DNA of 64,000 nucleotides from Desulforapulum autotrophicum HRM2 (GCF_000020365.1 NC_012108.1:1550001-1614000); one strand, 5' to 3'; shown: positions 53,225 through 62,648, counted from the first letter of the stretch. Notes: a model not told the origin generated them from the letters alone. Numbers and translations are program-made.

Positions 53225-53884
53225 TCAGCTCCTTTTCCCAAAGCCAGGAACCCAGAGTTTCTCTTCCAGTTTATAGAAGAAATATGTTCCTATTCTGGTC
53301 AACGTAAAATAAAGGATTCCCACAAACAGATAAACAGCAGCTGTATTGCCATAGGTATACGCAATGACATACTTTGCGTTCCGCATAATTTCCACCACCC
53401 CCACCACATAGGCAAGGGAGGTATCTTTGAGTTCTGAGGAGAATTCATTGGTCCAGGGCCCGATGGACAAACGGATCATCTGGGGAATGACAACATGGAA
53501 AATAGTACCGGGCAGACTCAACCCCATTGCCTTTGCCGCCTCAAGCTGTCCCGACTGGATCGAGAGGATTGCACCCCGGAATATCTGGGATTGAAACGCT
53601 GAGGAACATAGCCCCAGGGCAAGGATGGCAGCCACCATGCGATTGAGATCAAACGGGAGATAAAACACAAGAAACAGAAGAACCAGCTGGGGAATGGCCC
53701 ATAAAAATTTGCGCAGGGTGGTTGCCAGGAATTTCACCCAGGCGTTGCCGAAAATTTCAGCCAGGGCAATGGCAAGCCCAAGCACCATCCCCACAGTCAA
53801 CAGCCCCCCAAGAACCTCCAGGGCAACCAGAGTTCCCTTTGCAAACTGGGGAAGCTCTGAAATAAGTATTTTAATAATTTCCAT
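53225..53884 (-). CDS. Polar amino acid ABC transporter permease (HisQ/GlnP family), proximal gene
   Basis: A 219-residue permease with five spans and the loop GAILSIQSGQLEAAKAMGLSLPGTIFHVVIPQMIRLSIGPWTNE near residues 100-145. It pairs with the permease at 51773. The ATG at 53884 is chosen by the MEIIKILISELPQFAKG start and an AGGA motif; frame extends upstream without a better start. It ends seven bases before the ATPase start. Confidence 0.9.
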   Translation of the reverse strand: MEIIKILISELPQFAKGTLVALEVLGGLLTVGMVLGLAIALAEIFGNAWVKFLATTLRKFLWAIPQLVLLFLVFYLPFDLNRMVAAILALGLCSSAFQSQIFRGAILSIQSGQLEAAKAMGLSLPGTIFHVVIPQMIRLSIGPWTNEFSSELKDTSLAYVVGVVEIMRNAKYVIAYTYGNTAAVYLFVGILYFTLTRIGTYFFYKLEEKLWVPGFGKRS

Positions 53885-53931
53885 GCATTCTATTCCTGAG
53901 CACAACGCGGGTGGCGCTGATTCCGTGCCAT

Positions 53932-53961
53932 CCGGGTCTGGATTTTTTGGTCTGGACCCGG
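53932..53961 (-). repeat. Hairpin between binding-protein and permease genes
   Basis: CCGGGTC and GACCCGG pair around a 16-base loop. The position after the binding-protein gene fits a stabilising or attenuating hairpin that raises the binding protein over the membrane parts. Confidence 0.45.
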
Positions 53962-54015
53962 GGGACAATTACCCTGAGATTAAAAGATAAAAAATGCTCG
54001 ACATGGTCAAACCCA

Positions 54016-54837
54016 TCAATTGGATTCGCTGCAGAGCTTTTTATAGTCAACCAGGTAGGGAACGGCTTCCACGGATGCCCAGGGCAGGTATTTTCGAACC
54101 AGTTCTTCAATCTTACCCGATTCATATGCCTTTTTGAGTCCGGAATTTATTTTTTCAATCAAGTGATGGGGGTCCCCGGGGGTGACAGCATAGGCACTAT
54201 AATCAAAATGCAACCCTGTACACACCGGTTTTACGCCTCTTTTGGCATCAATAAACCCTCTGGCCGTTGGGGAATCCACATGGAAGGCATCAATTCTGCC
54301 AATTTCTAGTTCCTTGATCCCCAGCTCAACGGATTCATAGGGCTTGATATTAATATCAACCCCCTTATCCTTGAGTTCCTCCTTGAGCCATCTGTATCCG
54401 GTTGTTCCGGCCTGGGCACCCACGTTGGCTCCCTTGCTCATTGCTGTAATACAATTTAATTTTGAATCTGATTTAACCAGTGTCCAGTAATCTGTTTTCC
54501 AGTGGGGCAGTGCAAAGTCAATGACTTGGGCACGTTTGCAGGTATAGGAAAGACCGCCAGCTAGAATATCAATTTTTCCCTTTGAAAGGGCTGCGATAAT
54601 GGCTGACCATGGAATGTCTGCCGCCTCGACCTTGAATCCTTCAACCTCACCGATGTACTGGAAAAGTTCCCAGTCAAACCCCTTTATTTCGCCTTTTTCA
54701 GCCCATGTCCAGGGTGGAAAGGCCGCATCAATGCCCAGTTTGTAAACCGGAACCTCATCTGCTGAGGCAAGACTGCTCAAAAAAAATACTGCAAAAAGAA
54801 ATACCGCTCCCAGAATCTGTTTTCTAAACTCAAACAT
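54016..54837 (-). CDS. Polar amino acid ABC transporter substrate-binding protein
   Basis: A 273-residue periplasmic protein of the SBP_bac_3 family. The signal peptide ends near SLASAD (residue 27), followed by YKLGIDAAFPPWTWAEKGEIKGFDWELF, the canonical start. A later KIDILAGGLSYTCKRAQVIDFALPHWKT holds the family threonine/arginine ligand region. GAQAGTTGYRWL and IDAFHVDSP complete the fold. Specificity (His, Gln, Arg or other) is not clear from sequence. A strong AAAAGGAGAG precedes the start. It is the first gene of the operon. Confidence 0.92.
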   Translation of the reverse strand: MFEFRKQILGAVFLFAVFFLSSLASADEVPVYKLGIDAAFPPWTWAEKGEIKGFDWELFQYIGEVEGFKVEAADIPWSAIIAALSKGKIDILAGGLSYTCKRAQVIDFALPHWKTDYWTLVKSDSKLNCITAMSKGANVGAQAGTTGYRWLKEELKDKGVDINIKPYESVELGIKELEIGRIDAFHVDSPTARGFIDAKRGVKPVCTGLHFDYSAYAVTPGDPHHLIEKINSGLKKAYESGKIEELVRKYLPWASVEAVPYLVDYKKLCSESN

Positions 54838-55551
54838 ACTCTCTCCTTTTACTCGATTAAAAGAATCAACAAAAACGTAATAAGCCCATAGAAAGCTCTA
54901 AAAAATCCAGCATCTAAAGCTGAATAAAATAACAGTTGCATGGGTAAGTCAATTGTTATTTTGTAATAGGTAATGGCTCGAAATTGTTCAGGCGCTCTTC
55001 TTGAGTATGTCCCATGGTGGTTTTTGGCCGAAAGTTCATATGATTAAAAATGAAAGTCAAATTATTTTAGTTCGTTAAATGATATGTACCGGTAAAATAA
55101 TTTTTAAGAAAACTTTCCCTTTTTCAGCTTAAACAGGTTAAAAGAACAGGTGCCTTTTAGTCCCCATTTTGCCGGTAGATGCCGTATCCCCTTTAAATGC
55201 ACTGATCCGGGGAGAAGAATCACTCCCCATCCATTTCTTTTTCGGGCCGTGGGTTGGTGGTGCCCCATGGGTATGATATCCATGGGGTACGATTCCGAAA
55301 CAAGGAGATTATCCAGATTCACCGGGTTTGGCCCTGATTCCGATGATGTTAGATTTGCAATGCAACGGGAGGCCCCAGGATAGAGAATTCACCGAATCCT
55401 ATGGGCTTTTCATGGGCAGCAGTGTCCTGTCTCGATTGCAGGCTTGCAATTTTCAGGGAACAATCTATAATTATTGGTTCTTTTAACCTTGATTCAAAGG
55501 ATCAGGTTAGAATAACCAGATGTTAATGATTGCAGGGGAAGGAAATAGGGT
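54838..55551. other. 714-base spacer between divergent units
   Basis: No credible gene. Short frames near 55104-55383 lack ribosome binding sites and family features. A perfect eight-base inverted pair (CCCCATGG and CCATGGGG, 55263-55287) with a nine-base loop stands out as a possible regulator site or hairpin. Promoters for the amino acid transporter (minus) and the GlpC-like gene (plus) should lie at the two ends. The spacer is unusually long for this window. Confidence 0.45.
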
Positions 55552-56904
55552 ATGGGGAAATCAGGGAAAGACCTGATACACAAAGTTTTTGTAAAGTGCG
55601 CCGGAGATTCCGGCTGTGGGGTGTGCAGGCTTCACATGGAAGATGATTGTCTTTTTTTTCCTGAACTCTATCGCCTGCAGGACCAGGCAGACGAATCCGG
55701 GCTGCCACCGAACACCCGTGAGCTTCGCAATCTGATTGACCTTTGTACCCTGTGTGGACTATGCCCCTGCCAGGATATAAAGATGCTTATTCTCCAGGCA
55801 AAGGCGGCTTTCAGTGATGAAAAGGGGATTCCGCTGTCCAGTCGGATGCTTTCAGATATCGAAACAATCGGTCGCTGGGGAACGACTTTTTCACAAGTCA
55901 TTAACCCATTGAAGGGGTTGAAGCCAGTGGTCCCCCTCGTGAAAAAGGCCCTGAAAATACATCCCCAGAGGGATTTGCCTGGTTTTCCCAAACAAAGTTT
56001 TTTCCTCTGGGCAAAGAAAAAAGGTCTGGATATCCCGAACCCGGGCAATCGTGGGTGCACATCAAAAGTTGCCTATTTTGCAGGCTGCAGTGCCGGGTAT
56101 CTCTTTCCGGAAGTCGGAAAAGCGGCTGTAAGGCTCCTGGAACGAAATGGCATCGCTGTTTATGTCCCAACCCAGGAGTGCTGCTCCATGCCATTGATCA
56201 TGGAAGGCGATAAAACAACGTCGTTAAAAAAAATAGCTGCAAATATGGAGCGTCTTTTGCAGTGTGTTCAAGATGGCTACGACATTGTCTGTTCCTGTCC
56301 CACCTGCGGATATTTCTTTAAAAAACTGCTGTTGGAAAATGCCTACTATTCAGAAGCCTTTCAGGAGCAGTCAGGGGCTGGCAGCAAGGCCATGAAAGTT
56401 CCCCTTGGGGGGCAACGTTTTACCCTGGTGTCCAGGGGAAGCTATCGGAAACTGTTAAAGGATGATGGATACTTTTCCTCACTTGATCCTTTAAAAAGGA
56501 TAAAACTATCGAACAGCGTAACGGATCTGGGAGAATACCTTCTCTCCATCTATCTCAAGGGTGATTTAAACATCAACCGGGTTTACCAGGACGTTCCCAT
56601 GGTCTATTATGCCCCCTGTCACCTGAGGGAACAAAAAATCGGGCAACCCTATTACAGCCTTCTGAAATCACTTGAAGGTTCGGATATAATCCAGATCGGG
56701 GAGGCCATGGAATGTTGCGGTATGGGGGGGCATCTTGGCTACAAAAAATCTTTCCATGCCCACACCCTTGAAATCGGCCAGCCCCTTTTTAAAAGGTTTT
56801 TGTCTGAAAAGAACAGGATGATCATTACAGACTGTCTTAGCTGTAAAATACAGTTCGAGCAGATGCTTGCCAGGAAGGTTTTTCATCCCCTTGAATTGCT
56901 GTAA
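55552..56904 (+). CDS. GlpC/CCG-domain iron-sulfur oxidoreductase
   Basis: A 450-residue soluble protein related to GlpC, GlcF and heterodisulfide reductase HdrD-type subunits. The N-terminal cysteines (CAGDSGCGVCRLHMEDDC near 16 and CTLCGLCPC near 65) depart from the usual two CxxCxxC ferredoxin motifs. Two CCG domains follow (ECCSMPLI near 206; HLREQKIGQP then ECCGMGGH near 386). Such proteins carry electrons from a flavin dehydrogenase to quinone or thiol acceptors. No dehydrogenase gene is adjacent, so its partner is elsewhere. It is a single-gene unit. Confidence 0.82.
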   Translation: MGKSGKDLIHKVFVKCAGDSGCGVCRLHMEDDCLFFPELYRLQDQADESGLPPNTRELRNLIDLCTLCGLCPCQDIKMLILQAKAAFSDEKGIPLSSRMLSDIETIGRWGTTFSQVINPLKGLKPVVPLVKKALKIHPQRDLPGFPKQSFFLWAKKKGLDIPNPGNRGCTSKVAYFAGCSAGYLFPEVGKAAVRLLERNGIAVYVPTQECCSMPLIMEGDKTTSLKKIAANMERLLQCVQDGYDIVCSCPTCGYFFKKLLLENAYYSEAFQEQSGAGSKAMKVPLGGQRFTLVSRGSYRKLLKDDGYFSSLDPLKRIKLSNSVTDLGEYLLSIYLKGDLNINRVYQDVPMVYYAPCHLREQKIGQPYYSLLKSLEGSDIIQIGEAMECCGMGGHLGYKKSFHAHTLEIGQPLFKRFLSEKNRMIITDCLSCKIQFEQMLARKVFHPLELL

Positions 56905-57163
56905 TCGTCATCGTTAATCCTTTGAATTCCCGGCCCAGGCGGGTCCTGGGACACGCCGGCAAATGCCTGGGCAATGGGAAACCATCAGCTTGCGATCTTG
57001 ATCAGTTCAGGGTGGCTGGTACCGTGGACATCAACTATTCAACCAGGATGGGGGATGCAATTACCCATACCCCCCCATCCCTTTATATACCAATGTCAAA
57101 AAAATAGGACCAGCCCGATTCCCCAGGGTTTACAGATAGAACATTTAGGTTGAAACGTGTGAA

Positions 57164-58372
57164 ATGAAAAAATTTTTACTATCTATTTGTGCCATATGGA
57201 TCATGTTTGTCACCCTCTCTTTTTTTATGAATTACACCCAGGCAATTAAGGAACAAAAAAGAGTTGCCCTTGAGACTGGAAAAAGTTTCTTTGAATTAAT
57301 ATTAATCTCACGCATGTGGAATTCCCTTCATGGGGGGGTGTATGCGCCTGTCACGGAAAAATTGAAACCCAATCCATATCTTAAAACGCCAATGAGGGAT
57401 ATTCATGTCAACAAAGACCTGACGCTTACCATGATAAATCCGGCATTTATGACAAGGCAACTATCAGAGATAGCCATTGAAAAAAGACGTATTCAATTTC
57501 ACATCACCAGTCTTAATCCAATTCGTCCGGAAAACAGCCCAAGTGAGAGAGAAAAACAATATTTAAAGGCGTTTGAGAAAGGTATAAAAGAAGTTGGGAT
57601 CTCGACTGACAGGGGGTCTTCTTTTTTTTATATGGGGGCACTCACAACTGAAAAAACATGCCTGGGATGCCACGCAGAACAAGGATATAAGCAGGGGGAT
57701 ATCCGAGGTGGCATCAGTATTACATTCCCCTTTACCATGGATCCGCCAATCTTTTTTTTACTGATGGGTCATCTGATGATCGGTGCTGCAGGATTGTGTT
57801 GCAGTATCATTTTCGGATCACGATTGGGAAAAGCATATACCACAATTCAACAGCAAGCTCTAATCGATGCCTTAACAGAAATCCCAAACCGGCGCAGCTT
57901 CATGGAAACCATATCAAGGGAATTGAAACGCAGTCATAGACTCAAAAAGCCCCTGTCCATAATATTGTGCGACATCGATAATTTTAAACTGTACAATGAT
58001 ACCTATGGCCATAGCCGTGGTGACCGCTGCCTTAAACGCATTGCCCTGGGAATAAAAAATACGCTCACACGACCTGTGGATTTCTGCGCACGATATGGGG
58101 GTGAAGAGTTTGTTGTTCTCTTGCCGGACACATCCATGAAAGGAGCAGGACATGTTGCGGAAAAAATCTGTCTGTCCATTCACGGGATGAATATTGCCCA
58201 TGAACGTTCGTTGCCGTTTAAGGCTGTCACCATAAGTCTCGGTGTCTCAACATTAGATGGGGCTGCGTTCTTGTCCAGTGACGAATTATTGAAAAATGCG
58301 GATATGGCATTATACAAAGCCAAGGAAAATGGACGAAACCGAGTAGAACTTTTCAATTCTCCAGTCGTATAA
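57164..58372 (+). CDS. Diguanylate cyclase with periplasmic heme-binding (DUF3365/Tll0287-like) sensor
   Basis: A 402-residue membrane protein. Span 1 (about 4-22) is followed by a periplasmic DUF3365 domain (about 40-195) with a c-type heme motif CLGCH at 166-170. Span 2 (about 200-222) and a GGDEF domain (about 238-400) with the active site YGGEEFVVLLPD near 311 follow. It makes cyclic di-GMP from GTP; the heme suggests control by redox state, oxygen or NO. The inhibitory RxxD motif is not obvious. The neighbouring GlpC-like protein could share a redox theme, but nothing links them. The next gene is opposite. Confidence 0.88.
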   Translation: MKKFLLSICAIWIMFVTLSFFMNYTQAIKEQKRVALETGKSFFELILISRMWNSLHGGVYAPVTEKLKPNPYLKTPMRDIHVNKDLTLTMINPAFMTRQLSEIAIEKRRIQFHITSLNPIRPENSPSEREKQYLKAFEKGIKEVGISTDRGSSFFYMGALTTEKTCLGCHAEQGYKQGDIRGGISITFPFTMDPPIFFLLMGHLMIGAAGLCCSIIFGSRLGKAYTTIQQQALIDALTEIPNRRSFMETISRELKRSHRLKKPLSIILCDIDNFKLYNDTYGHSRGDRCLKRIALGIKNTLTRPVDFCARYGGEEFVVLLPDTSMKGAGHVAEKICLSIHGMNIAHERSLPFKAVTISLGVSTLDGAAFLSSDELLKNADMALYKAKENGRNRVELFNSPVV

Positions 58373-58396
58373 CTCGATTATCAAGTTATATTCAAT

Positions 58397-58592
58397 CCCC
58401 ATGTTTGCGGACACAACAACCCATGGAACACGATAGCAGTAGGCAGGCGGGAACGGGTGTTGCCCTGAACGGATTAAATGGCAACGGTCGGCATGGACGC
58501 CGAAAGAGTTGCCATTTCCCTCGGAGCAGCCCATGGACGGGCTGCGAGAATGAGAGAAGGGCAACACCCGTTCCCGTCTGCCGATTCGAAGT
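58397..58592 (+). repeat. Branched palindromic element, copy 2
   Basis: Outer arms 58442-58466 and 58558-58582 pair at 24 of 25 positions. The internal hairpins and the two ATGGAC loops match copy 1 at 47798. Where the arms differ from copy 1 the partner base usually changes as well (see findings). It lies between the diguanylate cyclase and the pot operon terminator. Confidence 0.85.
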
Positions 58593-58644
58593 GAATCTAA
58601 AAAACTTGATGATTGAGTATGAGTAAATATTGATTTTCTTGTTT

Positions 58645-58746
58645 AACCTAAAAGTTGCAAACGGTAGTTGGCTGGATAGGCAAGACGCCGGGCATGGGAC
58701 TGTCGCCGCCTGCCGCAATAAAAACCAGGAATGCAACTTTTAGGTT
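58645..58746. repeat. MITE-like inverted-repeat element
   Basis: AACCTAAAAGTTGCA at 58645-58659 and its exact inverted copy at 58732-58746 enclose 72 bases that contain a weaker GGCAAGACGCCG/CGCCGCCTGCC stem. No coding potential. It may be a non-autonomous mobile repeat. Confidence 0.6.
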
Positions 58747-58749
58747 TAA

Positions 58750-58793
58750 AAGGGTTTGGCATGGGGAGACAATTTGCTCCTGTCCCCCATGCC
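58750..58793 (-). terminator. Rho-independent terminator of the second pot operon
   Basis: On the minus strand GGCATGGGGGACA pairs with TGTCTCCCCATGCC (13 pairs, one bulge), followed by AAACCCTTTT. It begins 13 bases after the potD stop. Confidence 0.7.
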
Positions 58794-58806
58794 AGGGTGA
58801 CTTCGT

Positions 58807-59862
58807 TTAATGGGATTTTGCCCTTGTCCATGCCTGGTCAACAATTTTGTTGTCCTTGCCGAGATCTTTTACAAATATAAGGGTTTTGATGATTTCCGGT
58901 GTAGGCCAGACGCCTGAATTGTTCAGGTCTTCCTTGGAAACATAGGCTTTGGCAGCCTCATTGGGTGTTGCATAATGGTTGTAGTTGGACAGGGATGCAC
59001 CCACCTTGGGTTCAAGAACCCAGTTAATCCATTTATGTGCAGAATCAAGATTCGGGGCCTTGGCCGGGATGCACATGGAGTCGATCCAAATGGTACTGCC
59101 CTCCTTGGGAACAAGGAATCCATAGGTGTCCGGGTCTTCAGCAACCGTTTGAATGGCATCGCCATTGTAAACCACGGCAGCAGCAGCGGTTCCTGAAATC
59201 ACATCGTTTTTGCCACCCACACCGCCTTTAAATCCAAGACAGGCCTCTCTCTTTTTTGTGCTCACAAGAAGATCTGCCGCAGCTTTCAGCTCCTTGGGGT
59301 TGGTGGAGTTAAAATCGTATCCAAGGTATAACAGGGTTATCCCCAGCATATCCCTCACCGAGTCCATGAGATAAAAGGTACCGGATTTTTTTTGTGGATC
59401 AAAAATAACGGACCAGGACTGAACATCTGCCTGGCTCATTTTTTTCTTGTTGTAGAACAGTCCAACGGTTCCCCACTGCCATCCTGCCGAGTATTTGTTG
59501 CCGGGATCAAAGTCCGGGCTGGTAAATTTCTCACTCAGGTTTTTTAAATTGGGTAGTTTGGAATGGTCAAGGGGTGTCAACAGGTTCAGATGGATCAGGC
59601 TTGGCACGATATAATCGGATGGAATGATAATATCGTATTGTCCCAGGCCGCCTGACTGCAGCTTTGCCATCATCTCCTCATTTGATTCATACATGTCCAG
59701 GTATACTTTGATGCCTGTTGCTGCTTCAAATTCTTTGGGGAAATTGACCTCATCCATGTACTCGGACCAGGTGAAGATTTTTAACACATTGGTTCCTGAC
59801 CATGCATTGGGTGAAAGAAATACAAAGATCAATATCACCATCAACATCGTTTTTTTTATCAT
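58807..59862 (-). CDS. potD: Spermidine/putrescine-binding periplasmic protein (PotD), second operon
   Basis: A 351-residue binding protein. The signal peptide ends near AWSGTN (residue 22); the mature protein starts LKIFTWSEYMDEVNFPKEFE. Later landmarks are YIVPSLIHL, GWQWGTVGLFYNKKK, VVYNGDAIQTV and IWIDSMCIPAKAPN. The ATG at 59862 has AAGGAG eight bases upstream; an earlier ATG at 59883 does not. It is the last gene of the operon, 53 bases after potC, and is followed by a clear terminator. It is only moderately similar to the PotD at 15591, so the two may bind different polyamines. Confidence 0.92.
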   Translation of the reverse strand: MIKKTMLMVILIFVFLSPNAWSGTNVLKIFTWSEYMDEVNFPKEFEAATGIKVYLDMYESNEEMMAKLQSGGLGQYDIIIPSDYIVPSLIHLNLLTPLDHSKLPNLKNLSEKFTSPDFDPGNKYSAGWQWGTVGLFYNKKKMSQADVQSWSVIFDPQKKSGTFYLMDSVRDMLGITLLYLGYDFNSTNPKELKAAADLLVSTKKREACLGFKGGVGGKNDVISGTAAAAVVYNGDAIQTVAEDPDTYGFLVPKEGSTIWIDSMCIPAKAPNLDSAHKWINWVLEPKVGASLSNYNHYATPNEAAKAYVSKEDLNNSGVWPTPEIIKTLIFVKDLGKDNKIVDQAWTRAKSH

Positions 59863-59915
59863 TTTTTCAGCTCCTTGGTTCATTTTTATTGTTGGTTAAC
59901 GAAATGTCTTAAACG

Positions 59916-60716
59916 TTATTTTGTGTTCGTTTTTCTTGAAAAACGTTCCATTAAAGCCACCAGAACGATGGTGACAAGCAGCACCAGGGTTGACAGGGCG
60001 TGGATCTGGGGGGTGACCACCCTTCGGACCGCAGCAAAGATATACAGGGGCAGGGTGACGGAGTCGGGTCCTGCCGTAAAAAAACTGATGACAAAATCGT
60101 CAAGGGAAAGGGTAAATGCAAGCATGGCACCGGCAATGATGCCAGGGATCAGCAGAGGCAGGGTGATTTTCCACAGCAGGTATGCGTTGCTTGCATACAG
60201 ATCCCTTGCCGCCTCTTCAACGTCTTTTCCAATGCTGATCAGCCGGCTTCTGACCACCAGGGCAACAAATGCCACCTGAAAGGTGATGTGGCCGATGATC
60301 ATGCTGAACAGACCCGGTTCAAACCAGGATGAAACCTGGCGAAGGAAGCCAAAGGCAACCACCAGGGCTGCGGCAAGGATGATGTCGGGTATGACCACGG
60401 GCAGGTGCAGGGTCAGGTCCAGAATGGTGTTCATTCTTTTGGGCCAGGGAAATCGATCCATCCCTATGGCCAGCACTGTACCGAGAACGGTTGAAACAAG
60501 GGTGGACACAACGGCCAGGACAAGGGTGTTCCAGGCGGCATGGAGGATCACTTCGTTTTGAAAGAGCTTGAGATACCAGTCAAGGGTAAATCCCTTCCAT
60601 GCCAGTCCGTATTTTGTATTGTTCACCGAGAAAAATGCCACAGCCATCAACGGAAGATACAGAAAACAGATGGTTCCAAGGGCCATGGTGTTCACCAGCA
60701 GATTGATTCGTTTCAT
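59916..60716 (-). CDS. potC: Polyamine ABC transporter permease (PotC), second operon
   Basis: A 266-residue permease with six spans, the loop EEAARDLYASNAYLLWKITLPLLIPG near residue 165 and FTLSLDDFVISFFTAGPDSVTLP near 202. It pairs with PotB and overlaps it by four bases (ATGA). Confidence 0.93.
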   Translation of the reverse strand: MKRINLLVNTMALGTICFLYLPLMAVAFFSVNNTKYGLAWKGFTLDWYLKLFQNEVILHAAWNTLVLAVVSTLVSTVLGTVLAIGMDRFPWPKRMNTILDLTLHLPVVIPDIILAAALVVAFGFLRQVSSWFEPGLFSMIIGHITFQVAFVALVVRSRLISIGKDVEEAARDLYASNAYLLWKITLPLLIPGIIAGAMLAFTLSLDDFVISFFTAGPDSVTLPLYIFAAVRRVVTPQIHALSTLVLLVTIVLVALMERFSRKTNTK

Positions 60717-61618
60717 AATAGTTCAATCCCCTTGTTTTTTCTTCTGTAGAGATAGAGGCTGAACATGGTCAATACCATCAGTCCCATGCTGATTGCCGCA
60801 CCAAAGGCCCAGTCCCGGCTTGCCCCGAACTGCTGCTGAATCAGATTGCCCACAAGCATGTACTTCGCCCCCCCCAGAAGGTCCGGCACGACAAACATAC
60901 CCATGGCAGGCACAAGGGTTAGAATGATTCCCACGGAAAGCCCGGGAAGGGTCTGGGGCAGAATGGCATGCATGAAGATTCGCAGGTTTGACGCATACAG
61001 ATCCTGTGCCGCTTCAACCAGGGTCCAGTCCAGACGTTCAACACTTGAAAAAAGAGGCAGGGCCACAAAGGGAAGAAACATGGAAATCATGCCCAGATAA
61101 ACGGCAAAGGCGCTGGGGTAAAGGGCCATGCCCGGTGAAACGAGCTTCAGGTATGCTGCAAGTTTTGCAAAGGGCAGTTCCGGCGCCAGGATCAGAAACC
61201 ATGAATAGGTTCTGATGACCATATTGGTCCAAAAGGGGATGATCACCACCATGAGCCAGAGGTACCGGGTTCTCACGGGCTTTCTTGCAATAAAAAAACA
61301 GAGGGGATAGGAGAGAATTACGGACAGGCCCGTAGTAAAGATGGCCACCCACACCGATCGTAACAAAATCAGGATATAGTCCGGGGCCCACCCAAAGATA
61401 CCATACCCCATGAGTCGTCGATAATTTTCCAGACTGAAATCCCATACCAGTTCACCATAGTCCCCTCTGCCGGCAAAGCTGATCACCACCAGTATTAAAC
61501 CGGGAAGCACCAGGAAAATCATCAGCCACAGCATGCCGGGGCTTAGAAACAATGCCCCCCTTTTAATCAGATCTTTCTGGACGACAAGTTCCCCATACCA
61601 GACCATGAGCCTATTCAT
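60713..61618 (-). CDS. potB: Polyamine ABC transporter permease (PotB), second operon
   Basis: A 301-residue permease with six spans and the loop EAAQDLYASNLRIFMHAILPQTLPGLSVG near 190. Other family segments are VVIIPFWTNMVIRTYSW and PAMGMFVVPDLLGGAKYMLVGNLI. The ATG at 61618 overlaps the potA stop by eight bases, the same layout as in the first operon (CATGAATGA there, CATGAATAG here). A downstream ATG at 61606 is possible. Confidence 0.91.
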   Translation of the reverse strand: MNRLMVWYGELVVQKDLIKRGALFLSPGMLWLMIFLVLPGLILVVISFAGRGDYGELVWDFSLENYRRLMGYGIFGWAPDYILILLRSVWVAIFTTGLSVILSYPLCFFIARKPVRTRYLWLMVVIIPFWTNMVIRTYSWFLILAPELPFAKLAAYLKLVSPGMALYPSAFAVYLGMISMFLPFVALPLFSSVERLDWTLVEAAQDLYASNLRIFMHAILPQTLPGLSVGIILTLVPAMGMFVVPDLLGGAKYMLVGNLIQQQFGASRDWAFGAAISMGLMVLTMFSLYLYRRKNKGIELL

Positions 61619-62648
61619 GGAGCACCACCAGGTCCGAGGGTGCCATGTCAAGCCAGAGTTCATCTCCGATGTTGAAATTTTTATAGGTACTGCTCCGGAC
61701 CCGTATGGATCCGGGTTCAAAAAACAGGTCCCTGTTGGTCCCCCGGTAGATAATTTCACTGACCTTTGCCCGGATGCCGTTTTTTTCAGGTTGGGTATCA
61801 GAAACTTTTATCCATTCCGGCCTGATGGCGACAACACCCTCGTTCCAGGGCGGTTCTTTTTCCAGCTCAAGGTTGCCGATATCCGTATGGAAGATTCCGT
61901 CATGGAATTTTCCCGTGAGCAGATTGGCTGCCCCCAGAAATTCTGCAACAAACCGGTTTCTGGGTGCATCATACACCTCTTCAGAGGTGCCAAACTGGGC
62001 AATCTCACCGTCCTTCATCACGGCAATTCGATCGGACACCACCAGGGCTTCATCCTGATCATGGGTCACCAGGATAAAGGTCTGGCCCAGTTTTTGCTGT
62101 AAGCGCCGCAGTTCCACCTGAACCTGGGCCCTTAATTTGGCATCCAGGGCTGACATGGGCTCATCCAGCAACAGCACCTTGGGTTCGTTGACCAGGGCCC
62201 TGGCAAGGGCCACCCGCTGGTTCTGACCCCCGGACAGCTGGTGGGGATAGCGGCTGAGCATATTGCCGATTTCAAGCATTTCCACGGCACGTTGAACCCG
62301 GGTTTTGACCGCTTGCTCGGCAACCTTTCTTGAACGAAGGCCAAAGGCAACATTCTCAAAAATAGTGAGATGGGGGAAAAGGGCATAGCTCTGGAAGACC
62401 GTATTGATCTGCCGTTTAATGGCAGGCAGCCTTGTGATATCCTCCCCCTCAAGGATGATGCTGCCCGAATCCTGGAGTGCAAGGCCTGCTATCATGCGCA
62501 GTAAGGTTGTTTTGCCACACCCTGAAGGGCCGAGCAGGGTAAAAAACTCCCCTGATTTTATTTCAAGGTTAATGTCATTAACGGCTTTTACCTTACCATA
62601 GGTCTTATTGATCCCCCTGAGGTAGAGCCCCTTTTTGTCTTTTATCAT
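61611..62648 (-). CDS. potA: Spermidine/putrescine ABC transporter ATP-binding protein (PotA), second operon
   Basis: A 345-residue ATPase with Walker A GPSGCGKT at 40-47, signature LSGGQNQR at 138-145, Walker B LLLDEP at 159-164, switch His in VTHDQDEAL and a C-terminal TOBE region. It is the first gene of the second pot operon. No strong ribosome binding site precedes the ATG. It starts 70 bases downstream of the ferredoxin gene and may be transcribed from its own promoter in that gap, which I cannot identify. Confidence 0.92.
   Translation of the reverse strand: MIKDKKGLYLRGINKTYGKVKAVNDINLEIKSGEFFTLLGPSGCGKTTLLRMIAGLALQDSGSIILEGEDITRLPAIKRQINTVFQSYALFPHLTIFENVAFGLRSRKVAEQAVKTRVQRAVEMLEIGNMLSRYPHQLSGGQNQRVALARALVNEPKVLLLDEPMSALDAKLRAQVQVELRRLQQKLGQTFILVTHDQDEALVVSDRIAVMKDGEIAQFGTSEEVYDAPRNRFVAEFLGAANLLTGKFHDGIFHTDIGNLELEKEPPWNEGVVAIRPEWIKVSDTQPEKNGIRAKVSEIIYRGTNRDLFFEPGSIRVRSSTYKNFNIGDELWLDMAPSDLVVLHE

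Noticed and set aside
55104-55383. Two opposite short frames in the long spacer
   Set aside because: Non-ATG start or no ribosome binding site, no family resemblance, and they overlap each other.
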